A stretch of DNA of 64,000 nt from Sycobia sp. Sy_11 (taxonomy: Eukaryota; Arthropoda; Insecta; Hymenoptera; Epichrysomallidae). The translations under genes were made by a program, and so were the position numbers. Position 1 is the first letter of the stretch, and each line of letters opens with the position of its first letter. The DNA lies in contig JACCIC010000099.1 of assembly GCA_018907035.1 (NCBI GenBank), positions 909,501 through 973,500 on the forward strand, given 5' to 3'. A model generated the notes under the pieces. It did not search any database. It was given only the letters and a program-made list of their open reading frames with translations, and was not told the DNA's origin. Of the stretch, positions 1-10,940 are shown in pieces.

Positions 1-365
1 GATTTTTTATTTACTTCAATTTTGTGACACTCGGCGAGCAACAGCACATAGAGTACACAGGCGCGTAATCATGCGACCAAGCCGCGAAAAAGAAGGCGAG
101 ATATGCACAACGAGTATTTGAGTCGCGCACGCAATAAGGTATTTATATTAGTAATGAACAATATTGGAGGCGAATATTTTCTAATTTCAGAAATTATATC
201 AAGTGTCGAAAAAGTGAATTAAATTAATAAGTTAAATAGATAGGATGAGTTAATTAACTTAGTAGATAAATAGGTAGATATTAATTAGGAAGTAGTATTA
301 ATTTAGTTTAGCTTAGTGAATTGACAGTTAGTGGAGATCGCGTGGTTAGAAGGGTGTGGTATAGT

Positions 366-392
366 GGAGAGAGTGAGAGTGAGAGTGAGAGT

Positions 393-435
<43 letters not shown>

Positions 436-471
436 AGAGAAAGAGAAAGAGAAAGAGAAAGAGAAAGAGAG
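366..471. repeat. (GA)n / (GAAAGA)n microsatellite
   Basis: Purine-only tract: irregular GAGAGT units, then pure GA, then GAAAGA hexamers. It creates spurious Arg-Glu and Ser-Leu open frames on the two strands. Confidence 0.95.
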
Positions 472-2497
472 CGACGGTGTCCAAGATACACACTAGTCCC
501 TGGGAAAGCAATAAAGAAAGTTAATTTGGGAAACTTTCTAAAAATTTTGAAGTACGAAACACATACCATAACAAGGTGAGTAGGATAATCTTCCTCTTTA
601 GTATTAATAATTGAAACTAATAAGAGAGAGGTGACATAACCTCTACAACAGGTCATTACTAGAATAATGACTTTTCAAGTTCACTCTATGGCACAGGTAT
701 TAATCATTACCAATATCCAAGTCAAGGCATGATTTGTTTTAGTTACTCTTCCAACTTGTATTTACTTAAAGTTAAAGCTTAGGCGTAGTAGTAAGAAAAA
801 TATTCAATCAAGGTGCAACTTTGTAATATTGTCTACAACTTCGTTTAATACTAATTATTTTGTCCGGATATATAGTAGATAGTATAATAAAAAGAGAGAT
901 AGTCATAACAGCTAGATCTTTGATTATAAAGTAGCTTCGAACCTTTTAGGTAATTCAGCAGTTATTCTTTGAGCTAACAGACAGAATTATGAGATTACAA
1001 TAGGTGGAGTGTAGTGGAATTTATTAGGCTACATACTGGTAGATTAGATAAATAAATAGCGTACATTACATACTAGGTAAATAAAACAGAATGTATAGTA
1101 ACAATGAAAATATATAGTTGATTATGAGTTATAGGCTGAAACACTATTAGTATAAAAAAAATTACGTCAAATTTTCTTGAGCAATTAGTATCAGTTGTCC
1201 TCCCCGATGATATTCTATTAGGCATAAGATAAACTTTATTCTTTTGATGGTAATAAATTCACAATACTGATAAAAGATATTTATTCTTTTTGATGGTAAT
1301 AAATTAATACACTAATATCAATCACTGGTACTTGTTATTAAGAAAATACTTGGTAGTTGAACAATGGCAAATGCAAACATTACTGTGATGTCCAAGCTGT
1401 GAGAATAAAGGTAAGCAATACAATCGACAAAGTAATAAGTTGATTACACACAAGCGATGGTAATTATATATGCAATTACTATATGAAATTTGTCTCAGCT
1501 TTTATAAACTGAGTCTAATCCATATCTGAAATAGGGTGCGAGTATTATCTGTTTTAAGTAATATTAAAAACAAGTTTATTTTACTTACTTATATCAGAAT
1601 CTTTTTTTTTCTTCATCTCGCATCAATAACTTATGTTAATAATAGTAAAATCTAGCTAAGCTGAGTGTTAAGGTAAACGCATAAAAGCAAAATAAGTAAT
1701 AATAGATAAAATTAGGTATGAGATTATATATGAGATATAATAAGCATAGTGAGTAATAATAGATATCATAAGTTATTAGATCTTATATTAGATAAATTAA
1801 GGTTAGTGAATAATGATATATACTATAAGTTGCTAAGTGATTACTGTTCGCGACAGATTCACTCCGCACGCATTATTTATAAATATAAATGGCGATGGAC
1901 ATTTCCCGTAAAAATAATACAAAGAAAAAAAAGAGAGATATGTAGATCGATCGAACTAGGAGAAAATATTATGTACTATAATGAAGCGACCACGGCTTCA
2001 AAACTTTTATGCCGATAAACCCTCCAAGTTTGTATTCGGCAGGTATGGAGTTGGAGGAGCAGATGCGCCGCCCGGTGTAGGCGGAATGACTGTCAACCGC
2101 CCTCAGGTAGGTACCTGAGGCGTGACCGTGTGAGAATGTCCGTGCGGACTTCACCTGGTAACCAGACCCCCCTGTAAAATCACGATTGGTTCTCAGCTGA
2201 GAAGTATAAGAAAAAGTATATTATTCATACGGTTCTCGCTGAAACTTGGAGAAACAATGTCATTCGTATTTCTGACGCCGTTGTGTCGAGTTGCTGTCGA
2301 AATTCGTAACTGGTTTAGACATGTGCAATGTAATGATAATTGTATTTGTGAGTTTGTGTGTTTCTGTGTGATTTATAATTACGAAATCGAAAGATTTCGT
2401 GTCGGTCCTTGCGAATTCAGGAACGCTCTACAACGTGAGTAGCGATGGAGAGATTCGCTGCGCTGCTAGAGGACCACGTGGTTGTCTAAGGTGTTGC

Positions 2498-2500
<3 letters not shown>

Positions 2501-2529
<29 letters not shown>
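2501..2529. repeat. (CT)n microsatellite
   Basis: Uninterrupted CT dinucleotides, about 14 copies, within a locally GC-richer stretch. Confidence 0.95.
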
Positions 2530-2532
<3 letters not shown>

Positions 2533-3540
2533 CTCAGATCGGCCACGTCGGCGGCTTCGCGGTTTTGTGTCAGAGAAGTCGGAGCTGCGGAACGCCTAGG
2601 AATAAAAGGCAATACCTTTCTGCGCGTTTGTGTGTATGTGAGCTACGAGTGTCTGTCTGAAAGCGAGCGTCACCGAACATCGCATGGCCATACGTCAGTA
2701 AGTTATAGATTACGTATGTTAAACAATAGACCGCATTAGTGTACTAATTTACCCGTGTATTGTCCGCAACGTTTAATGTGTAATTAGCTCTTGTTTTGTA
2801 ACTGCATCGATTGTAACTATATTATCACACACACACATATATATATATATATTTTCATATTATAATTTAGTTAATGGTACGTATAGGGCTTTCCCCCCAC
2901 TCAAGACTGGAGTTTTTTGTGCCGGCTAAATATCATTAAATTAATTTTTGTTTCTCTTTTTTCTTCCTGAACTTTAATAAATTTTTTGAGATTAAAATCC
3001 GACATATTTGTTTATTCGTTATATGCCCATTTCCTAATTCTATTAAACAAGAATAATTATATTGACGTGTCAAAGGTAAGCTGAATTTCTCTTTTTCTAT
3101 AACTTTTATGATACCAAACAATTACTGTATGTATAGTAATAAATCAATATAGTTTTACAAAGGTGGGATACTTTTGAATATATTATGTATATTTGTAATA
3201 CAATAGAGGAACTGTCATTATTATTCATAGCCTGATTCACGTTTGATATAAACTTTTTTGTAAGCAAAACGTAGGGGCGATTATATAAACTCATCTAATA
3301 CACACAAGTATTGCTATATAAAATGGGTGTATGGTGTCTACTTCTGCCTTTTGTTATAAAACCTCCAGCCGGGCGTGAACTGATGCTCCTGGGGATACGG
3401 GATATCCGAAAATTACTGATTTGATTAAGGGGATAGATTTTAGTGGTAGGGGCAAAAATAAGACTACCGGAGAGTCGCAACAGGTAGGGATCAAATTGAA
3501 GAGGGGTACGTAGGAGATAGAGAGCTATCAAGATGAGAGC

Positions 3541-3860
3541 GCTCATCTGAGAGGCAAAGACAGGAACGAGCATTCGATGAAGAAATGGCCAAACATAACT
3601 ACTTCTACGACGAAAAGACAGAGTCGTATTATAGGACAAAACTTTTCGAGTGTCATAAGGAGATGATTGCACCTCTCCCGCAAAATCTCTTTAAGAAGCC
3701 GGAGAAGCCATATAAGAATCCTATTCCTACACTGAAGCGAAATTACTTTCACCCAAGACCGAAGAAAGTTGCCGTCATTCGATCCACACCGGAGATAATA
3801 GTATGGACCCCGAAGATGGGAGACTCCCTCGTCGTCTTCCCTGATATTCCCGCTCCTTGA
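3541..3860 (+). CDS. Unrecognised small basic ORF, possibly a TE fragment
   Basis: The frame is open from about 3541, with a possible ATG at 3585 (91 codons), to a stop at 3858-3860. The product is rich in Lys, Pro and Tyr, with spaced motifs such as NYFYDEKTESYYRTK and NYFHPRPKK, and its base composition is richer than the surrounding AT-rich DNA. Its last ten or so codons run into the repeat that starts at about 3829, so the original 3' end is probably lost. I recognise no domain. It may be a fragment of a retroelement ORF or an old exon; chance opening is also possible. Confidence 0.3.
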
Positions 3861-3989
3861 CCACTCAGCGCTCTCCGCCGCCCTTTCCTTCAATGCGCAC
3901 CACCTGACTCGTCTAATACTGTTCTATGCTGGTTTTCTTGTCGGTGTCGTTCTATTCTGCTGCATGCCACGTTTAATTTTATCTGCTCA

Positions 3990-4009
<20 letters not shown>
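3829..4009. repeat. Left half of a repeat split by the 16-kb retroelement block
   Basis: This segment aligns at a constant offset of 17040 with 20869-21049, with only about two substitutions (for example at 3846 and 3951). Both copies run into a (TA)n tract. In the downstream copy the (TA)n is followed directly by the sequence found here only after the retroelements, at 20151, so this copy is interrupted. Confidence 0.85.

Positions 4010-4039
<30 letters not shown>
3991..4039. repeat. (TA)n microsatellite at the left insertion boundary
   Basis: About 24 TA units directly abut the TGTAAC start of the element A LTR. The matching tract on the far side of the insertion is 20115-20150. Confidence 0.95.
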
Positions 4040-4042
<3 letters not shown>

Positions 4043-4385
4043 AACCGCCCGAACGGCGGCTGTAGGTGAGAGCGCTCGTGTGAAACCGCGAGTGTTCGGG
4101 CGTGTTCGCGAAACGATACGCGCGAGCCGCGAGGGCGCTAGAAGCGCTATAGGAAGTAAGAAGTTCGGAACGAACTTCGCATTCTTGATTTGACCTTCGT
4201 CAATTCGCGTTCTTGAGTTGGCTTTCGTCGTTCGTAGTCCTACATTTACACCTTTTTTCTTTCGTCCCTGACGCACCTTTATTTCGTTCCGCTTTAAAAT
4301 ACCGTGGTATTTTCCGTTCTCGATCGTATTGCGAATCGTAGAGTTAAGGCCGCAGTTTTTGCGCCTTTCGCGGTAACGTGTTACA
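4040..4385 (+). repeat. 5' LTR of element A
   Basis: Starts TGTAACCGCC and reaches GTTACA at 4385. It matches 12011-12312 almost base for base, except that the 5' copy has about 43 extra bases (4337-4379) just before the terminal GTTACA. The match continues 18 bases past GTTACA (to 4403) in both copies, so either the LTR is slightly longer than its canonical end or a leader segment was copied too. No standard tRNA primer-binding TGG was found at the boundary. Confidence 0.88.
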
Positions 4386-4403
4386 AGTTTGCCCTCGTGC
4401 AAA

Positions 4404-4802
4404 CTCCGTGCGAGCGCATCGGTGTCGACGAGGAGAGGACATGCGGCGACATCCTCACATCAGCCCCGGACCGTGAGCGAAAGATCCGAGGAAGCGTGTA
4501 CGCGTTATCATACGTGTGCCGTCGTGAGCCAGCGACGCCATCAGCTGCTACGAGCCGCAGCCACGCGGAACCGCGCAAGTTAGCAGCCAGGAGCGAGAGA
4601 GAGAGCGCGCGCCCGGTAGCCCTGACACCGGCGAGCATCAGCGAGCGCCAGCGACAGCACCAGCGAGCGTCAGCGACCGCACCAGCGAGCGCCAGCGACA
4701 GCACCAGCGAGCACCAGCGACAGCACCAGCGAGCGTCAGCGACCGCATCAGCGAGCGCCAGCGACAGCATCATCGTCGTCGGCGGCAAGTAGCCCGGATA
4801 GA
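4404..4802 (+). other. Element A leader with short tandem GC-rich repeats in place of gag
   Basis: From about 4630 to 4790 the sequence is built from variants of a short AGCGAGCGCCAGCGACAGC-type unit, giving low-complexity Ser/Ala/Gln/Arg frames. No gag capsid motif (W-x2-F, LL-G-A-x2-W) is present in any frame, and the gag frame (frame 3) has a stop at 4581. The gag gene that should be here has been lost or replaced. Confidence 0.7.
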
Positions 4803-4895
4803 CGGAATGTCTATTGTTATAATTATGGCGAGAACAATGTCACGACATTGAATTGTCCCCGCTGCAGCCCACGGAAGAGCTCGGGAAACGAGTAA
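4803..4895 (+). pseudogene. Element A gag C-terminal remnant (degenerate zinc knuckle)
   Basis: Frame 3 encodes CYNYGENN...LNCPRC and ends at TAA 4893-4895. It aligns in position with the intact knuckle of element B (CWGCSWPGHTLRSCPEC, 14356-14406). Here the second cysteine is tyrosine and the histidine position is lost, so zinc binding is unlikely. It is followed at once by the frameshift heptamer. Confidence 0.6.
4883..4889 (+). promoter_or_regulatory. -1 ribosomal frameshift heptamer GGGAAAC (element A)
   Basis: In the gag frame it reads tcG GGA AAC GAG TAA, that is X XXY YYZ in the exact register needed for a -1 slip, two codons before the gag stop. Slipping leads directly into the pol frame (frame 2). 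Element B has the same heptamer in the same register. G GGA AAC is a known efficient retroviral slippery site; a downstream stimulatory structure was not verified. Confidence 0.75.
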
Positions 4896-7800
4896 GGGAC
4901 GAAGATGCTGGAGTCGAACTCGAGAACCCCTACAACACGACTCCAAATATCACAGACGACGAATTGGACTGCCCCAAAGCCAGGGACGTAACTCACACAC
5001 ATCCCAACATCAAGGCACCCGAGGAAGAAAATACATTCTTCCTCAACATTGAGCTGGTGGGGAAAATATTCCCAGCGCTGATCGATCCTGGCGCTCGGAA
5101 ATCCTGCGTAGGCCCTGGTCCCAGCAAGCTAGTAAAATCAGCTATTATACCGGTGCGCTTCTATATGCAGATGCCGGACGGCAAGGTATGTCCTGACGAA
5201 GGCGAGGTCGATCTGTTACTAATGATCGACAACCAACGGCTTAAAGCCCGCTTCAAGGTATCGGCCTCCTTGAAATACGCCATGATACTTGGCATGGACA
5301 TACTTTCGTGGCTAAAGATGACCATCAACTTTGCAGACGCTACGTGGCACACGCCTAAGAAAATCATCAGGCGTTTCGTCACCCAACACCGTGACTCACC
5401 TGAAGCTATCACGGCTATCGCAGTCGTCAACGGGGTAGCCCAATTAAAGGACGCAGAGAAAAAAGAAATGGACCGAGTGCTACGACACTTAATACCGGTA
5501 AATACCGGAACGCTGAAACTGGCGTGCATGCAGCCCTATTACATTGACATCCAGGGGCACCGTCCTATCAAACAGCGTCTCCGGCGAGTACCGGATAAAC
5601 TCCTTCAGCAGGCTCACGCAGAAATTGACCGACTGCTCGAGGAGGGTATCATAGAACCGTCAGAAAGCTCATGGAGCAGCTGCCCGGTAATCGTCCCTAA
5701 AAAGGACGGAAAAATAAGGTTCTGCATCGACTACCGGGCAGTCAACGCCATCACTAAAAAGGACGCATACCCTCTTCCGCATATGGATGTCCTGCTGGAC
5801 AATTTGCGTGACGCGCGGTACCTGACTAAAATAGATCTTAGTCAGGCCTACCACCAGATACCGCCTGAGGAGAGCAGTAAAGAGGTCACCGCCTTTGCGG
5901 TCCCGCAGAAAGGCCTCTTCCAATATACGAGACTAAATTATGGGCTAACGAACGCCCCGGTCACCTTCCAGCGAGGTATGGACCTTGTTTTCGGGCCAGC
6001 GTGGCAACCGAACGTCTTCGTTTATATGGACGATATTATCGTCGCTACGAGGACCTTCGAGCAGCACCTTTGCGAGGTGAAAGCGGTCCTCACCCGCTTG
6101 AACGAGATAGGCCTACAGATAAACAAGGAGAAATCCGAGTTTTGCTGCCCGGAGGTCAAGTACCTAGGCTACATCGTAGACGCGGACGGTCTGCACGCTG
6201 ACCCCGACAAAATTCGCCCAGTGAGCGAATACCCAAGGCCTACCAACCTGCGACAATTGAGGACCTTTCTAGGCATGGTCGGGTGGTACGCTAGGTTCAT
6301 AAAGGACTTAGCGGAAATCAAGCTGCCCCTCACCAAATTATTGAAGAAAAACATCCAGTGGCACTGGGGAGCAGCGCAACAGGAAGCTTTCGACAAGCTC
6401 AGAATCCTGTTGACGCAAGCGCCTGTGCTAGCGCGCCCCGTGCAGAATCAACCGTATGTCTTGCAAACCGATGCGAGCAATTACGCTCTAGGCGCAGTGC
6501 TAAGCCAAGACCACCACGGCGAAGAGCACCCGATTGCTTACGCAAGCAGGACATTGACACCAGCTGAGGCAAACTATACCATCACCGAGAAGGAGTGTCT
6601 AGCCGTCCTATGGGCAGTAGAAAAATTCCGCGGATATTTACTCGGCGATAAGTTTACGGTGATAACTGACCTCAGTAGCCTTAAGTGGTTACACACATTG
6701 AAGGACCCCACAGGACGTATAGCCAGATGGGCAACAGCACTCCAAGTATGCAACATGGAAATCGTCCACAGAGAGGGAGCACTACATCATGTACCAGACG
6801 CTCTATCAAGGCCCCCTCAACACCCAGAGTCCTCTACCGCAACCCTCACCACCCTTGAAATGGACGACTGGTACCGGCAGAAAAGCGCCGAGATCCAAAA
6901 ACATCCGGAGTTATATCCCGATTGGTTGATCAAAGATGGACGTTTGTATAAACATCGGCCAAATGACATTGCGAAAGCGCTAGGCCACGACCAGGATGAC
7001 TGGAAGCTCATGGTACTCTCTAACGACAGAGAGCGCGTCCTCCATGAGTGTCATAACACTCTGACCTCAGGGCACTTTGGAGTGGATAAAACCACTCACA
7101 AAGTCGGCCAGCAGTACTACTGGCCAGGTATGAAAAGAGACATACACAAACATGTGAAATACTGCCCTGAGTGTCAAATACACAAGGTGCCGCAGAGAGG
7201 ACCCACGGGCTTGATCTTGCAACGAAATATCGAAGGTCCCTGGAGCAGTGTAGCCGCAGATATCATGGGCCCGTTCCCGACCAGCAAGAGACAACAGAAG
7301 TATCTCTTGGTGTTTCAAGATCTTTTCACCAAATACATCGAGATACGCCCATTGCGGAAAGCAAATGGCCAAGCGATCACTCGGGCACTAGAAGAGCAAA
7401 TCATCTTCAAGTGGGGTTGCCCGAAATACCTAATTTCGGATAATGGTACCGAGTTTGCCAACAACTGGCTAAAGACCAAACTCGCGGAATTAGGTATAGT
7501 ACACCAATTTATTGCGCCGTACCACGCACAGGCCAACCCTATAGAAAGAGTAAACAGGGTCATCAAAACCATGATCGCGATTTTTGTCCAAAACGACCAT
7601 AAAAACTGGGACATCCACCTCCCAGAGTTTGCATTTGCAGTAAACACAGCAGTGCACGCTAGCACACAGACGTCGCCGGTATTTTTAAATTTTGGCCGGA
7701 ATCCCCGAGAAATGCCGACGTATCGTCAGTCTCAAGGTTCAATACTACAGGTGCAAACATTAACATCACTGGAATGGTAAAATCGCATGAAAAGATTGCC

Positions 7801-9514
7801 CACCATCCACAATCTGGTAAGAAAACATCTGAGCACCGCAAGTCAAAAACAGGCAAAATACTACAACAAGGGTCGCCGAGCGGAAACATTTGAAGTAAAC
7901 GACATGGTATGTCGACGCAACCATGTCCTGTCGTCAGGCCCAGGCCAATTCTCAGCGAAATTGGCTCCAAAATTTGTAGCTCCCTGTAAAATTACGAAAA
8001 AGATATCCGCCGTCGTATTCGAGATCAAAGATATGAGTGACGGGAAAACGACAAAGGCACATATATCAGACCTTAAAAGATATCATCAACCTAACAATAG
8101 TAATTCGTCTACAGGTATCAACAACGAGCAGCATCATGTACCGAGTCAACGGACGAGGCAGAGGACTGCGTCGATCGGTCATGTCCGATCAAGCCAAAAG
8201 ACCTGGGGATCCACAAATCCCCACATCCCTCGCGTACGACCCAAAAGAAATGTGGGGGCCAACGCCCAAAGGCGTAACCGCACCGATGGTGCATGTACGC
8301 AGCGTTTCCCCCGCGGACTCGACACTACTGTCGATATGGGGAAAGTAAGCGAGGCCCTCGAAGAGGTGCGAAAATCGCGACTGAATTTAATTCAATTCAG
8401 TCCCGATACAACGCAGGAGTTCACCGAAGAGGAAGCGGCGAGGGAAAATATACCGATAGCCGACGCGTCATTCGCCCCCTCGCTATTGGATACGAGCATA
8501 CCAACCTTCGAGGACCCCGAAAACCCCACCCAAATCCAACCCCATACCGCTACCGACAACGTCCCACATCCCAATGCAGAGTACTTAGAGGAGTTAGCTC
8601 AAGATGAGTGCAACCGTCCGGAACGACGTAAAACTACCAACACCGCAGGAAATGACACCTCCTGCAACCGTCCGGAAAAACGTAAAACTACCGCAATAAC
8701 ATCAGGAAATGAAGTAGAAGAGGGCCGTCCGGAACGACGTAAGACTACCAACACCATCGACAACATCGACGGCGACCGTCCGTAAAGACGTAAAACTATG
8801 ATAGACGCAGAGGAGAACACCGCCTCCTGCGAGCGTCGGCAAAGACGTAAAACTACGGAAATCGCACAACAACAGCAGTGTGACCGTCCGGAACGACGTA
8901 AAACTACGGAACAAGCAGAAGAGGAAAACAACACCTTCTGCGAACGTCCGCAACGACGTAAAACTACGAAACAAGCAGAAGAGGAAAACAACACCTTCTG
9001 CGAACGTCCGCAACGACGTAAAACTACGGTAAACGCAGAAACTAACACCTCCTGCGACCGTCCGGAACGACGTGAAACTACCGATAACGCAGATAATAAC
9101 ATCATCGGCGGCCGTCCGCAAAGACATGAAACTGCGGAAGCTCAAGAAGAGTACGCCCAGCAAAATGAAGACACCGAAGAACATCAACAGAAGGTAGATA
9201 CAGAACCGGCAAATGAGGAGGAAGATGGATACATTTCTGAAGCAGCCTCATACAAAACGGGACCATTAGAACCGTCACGTACAAAGGTCCGGGTACAGAA
9301 AGACTTTACCCCACACGACCAAATACGTTCGGTCAGTCCGTTACCGTATAGGCCAGGGCCGAGAATTTTCAAGCGACCACCTCCCCAAAAGACACACACG
9401 CCCAGAAGTGTGCAAAAAGTGGTGTATGTGAGCACCCTGGAACATGGCGACATACGATTATACCGCGGAGACCGATGCGCATTTATGCGGTCTGTCATGA
9501 CACAGCAGTCGTAA
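4889..9514 (+). pseudogene. Element A pol: protease, RT, RNase H, integrase and repeat tail, two internal stops
   Basis: One frame (frame 2) runs from the slip site to TAA 9512-9514, broken by TAA at 7778-7780 and 8783-8785. Domains in order: aspartic protease with D-P-G-A (Asp codon 5084; the usual Thr/Ser after Asp is Pro); reverse transcriptase with IDLSQAYHQI (Asp 5834) and the YMDD box at 6023-6034; RNase H with TDAS (Asp 6470); integrase HHCC zinc finger from 7043; and catalytic Asp 7259, Asp 7439 and Glu 7544, the last two spaced D-x34-E. The first stop falls between the integrase core and its C-terminal domain, where element B has a lysine codon in the aligned position. The C-terminal domain (KLAPKF...) has no clear GPY/F or chromodomain. 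A low-complexity linker leads into ten RP(E/Q)RRKTT repeats, and the second stop lies in one of them. Otherwise the frame is clean, so decay is recent. Confidence 0.9.
8609..9140 (+). repeat. Tenfold basic coding repeat in the integrase tail of element A
   Basis: Ten units of about 48-60 bp, each starting with a near-constant CGTCCGGAACGACGTAAAAC core and coding for (C)xRP(E/Q)RRKTT followed by an acidic/Asn-rich spacer. Unit starts lie near 8611, 8665, 8725, 8776, 8830, 8881, 8941, 9001, 9055 and 9109. The units near 8941 and 9001 are almost identical over 60 bp, so expansion was recent. Some units read GRPERRK or GRPQR, close to an AT-hook core. All spacings keep the reading frame. Confidence 0.85.
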
Positions 9515-10390
9515 ACACAACACCACCTAATCGCACACAATGCTCACGACACCACTGAGGGAAGATGCATCATCCCGTCGAAATATAGGAAGACGGCAGA
9601 TGCTGACGTCGCAAAATTCCCCCAAGTAGCCCCACCACAAGTAATTACCCCCATACCGCGCCCCTATACCGTCACACCACCTCGTATCCCCAAACATAGC
9701 AACGGAGGCAACAGAAAATTTAATCCGTTCACGATACCACCACAAGAATACAAGGAAACAGAAACAAGCCCAGTGGCCAGCTTGAATAATTCAACAGAAG
9801 AAGAAACCATTGAGACAATTATCCCTGGAAACAAGAAGAAACTCCCAGGCTTAATGGATGCCCTTGTCGAACCACCGCCCAATTTTATACCGACCATACG
9901 GCCCCACCCTTCGATCCCCACAACGCCACTTCCAGGTCTCGGAAGTCTGCGAAATAGGTCCTTCACGGACCCAGCGGGAACTGAAGGCTCGGACCATGGC
10001 GAGGCAGCAGCAATGCACTGCTGGAATTTTGGTGAGGAAGGTCACTGCTACAACGCCTGCCCACACCCTAGGTCCAAGAAATTTTGTTACAGGTGTGGCA
10101 GAGCTAACATAGAGGTTCGCACATGCACTTCCTGCATAAAGCGACCGACCCCTGCCGTTCCGTCTTGGGAGGGGGAGAATGTTAGATGTGTAGAGAAGAC
10201 GACACGTCAGGTGTCAGAAGAGTTGGTGGAGCCACAAGGTATGGCGAACGTCAATGAGGAGCTGACGGGACCGCCAATGTCAATACCGCCAATGATGGAG
10301 CAAACCATTAGGCAAGCAGCAGCCGCCGCGGGAGCTCAGCAACCACTGCTCATTATAATGCCGGGAGCGACTGTTTACTTAAACAAATAG
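9515..10390 (+). CDS. Element A post-pol ORF with cysteine knuckles
   Basis: The pol frame continues open after the TAA at 9512, with no further stop until 10388-10390, so this is either a read-through extension or a separate ORF. The first part is proline-rich with acidic patches. At 10015-10125 it encodes CWNFGEEGHCYNAC, then a spacer, then CYRCGRANIEVRTCTSC. The first resembles a CCHC zinc knuckle with the second Cys replaced by Phe. The second is a C-x2-C-x9-C-x2-C arrangement without His, a form I associate with nucleocapsid-like proteins of insect retroelements. A possible internal start is the ATG at 10011. The tail is Gln/Ala/Pro-rich. Having nucleocapsid-type knuckles downstream of integrase is unusual, as they normally sit at the gag C-terminus. 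Confidence 0.6.
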   Translation, partial: TQHHLIAHNAHDTTEGRCIIPSKYRKTADADVAKFPQVAPPQVITPIPRPYTVTPPRIPKHSNGGNRKFNPFTIPPQEYKETETSPVASLNNSTEEETIETIIPGNKKKLPGLMDALVEPPPNFIPTIRPHPSIPTTPLPGLGSLRNRSFTDPAGTEGSDHGEAAAMHCWNFGEEGHCYNACPHPRSKKFCYRCGRANIEVRTCTSCIKRPTPAVPSWEGENVRCVEKTTRQVSEELVEPQGMANVNEELTGPPMSIPPMMEQTIRQAAAAAGAQQPLLIIMPGATVYLNK

Positions 10391-10509
10391 ATCGCCGGTT
10401 GCTGAGTGCCCACGCTGCCGCAGAAGGACATTATACAAGGCTGGAGATGATAGAGGGGCACCGACATAAATGATGCCCAGCCCAGAGGCGTAAAAGTACA
10501 AAATGTAAC

Positions 10510-10940
10510 GATTATAAAATGGCGGATAAAATAGCGCGCGAACAGAAGCACTAAAAAGTATGAATGGCGCGGATACATAAATGGCGCGAAGAGATGAAAC
10601 TAAATATAAATATAAATGGCGCAAATAGGAGCACATACGTATTAAATGGCGCGTGAATAGGCGCACACACATATTAAAATGACGCGCAAATAGGAGCACA
10701 TATGTATAAATGTCGTATAAATGGCGCAAAGAGAAGTACATATGTATAAACAATACACAAAATGGCGCAAACAGGAGCATGTGCGCATAAAATGGCGCAA
10801 ACAGGAGCACATGCGTATAAAAGGGCGCAAACAGGAGTAAGTTCAGATATAAATACCGCAAACAGGAGCAAATGTATATAGAGGGCGTAGACAGGAGCAA
10901 ACCCATATAATATGGCGCAAACAAGAGCAAATCCATAAAA
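10510..10940 (+). repeat. 30-bp tandem repeat block in element A 3' non-coding region
   Basis: About fourteen degenerate copies of a unit like ATGGCGCAAACAGGAGCACA followed by an A/T-rich spacer with TATAAA. From 10762 the period is exactly 30 bp (10762, 10792, 10822, 10852, 10882, 10912); upstream copies are less regular. Because 30 is a multiple of three, the opposite strand shows a fake repetitive ORF. The recurring AAAATGGCG core resembles the YY1/Pho binding core (GCCAT on the other strand). Confidence 0.85.

Larger units (their letters stand above)
1..3300. other. AT-rich region, no gene recognised
   Basis: No reading frame here looks coding on either strand. Open stretches are short and come from simple repeats. 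A more GC-rich patch at about 2000-2170 and another at about 2400-2720 do not match any family I recognise; the first could be the tail of an old retroelement. Confidence 0.6.

Noticed and set aside
303..656. Open frames on both strands across the (GA)n tract
   Set aside because: They encode only Arg-Glu or Ser-Leu runs produced by the microsatellite.
8599..9187. Minus-strand ORFs with repeated LRR.GRSQ motifs
   Set aside because: They are the antisense of the in-frame pol-tail repeat; unit lengths are multiples of three, so both strands stay open.
10379..10936. Minus-strand 185-codon ORF with LLLFAPF repeats
   Set aside because: It arises from the 30-bp non-coding tandem repeat; no start context or domain supports it.
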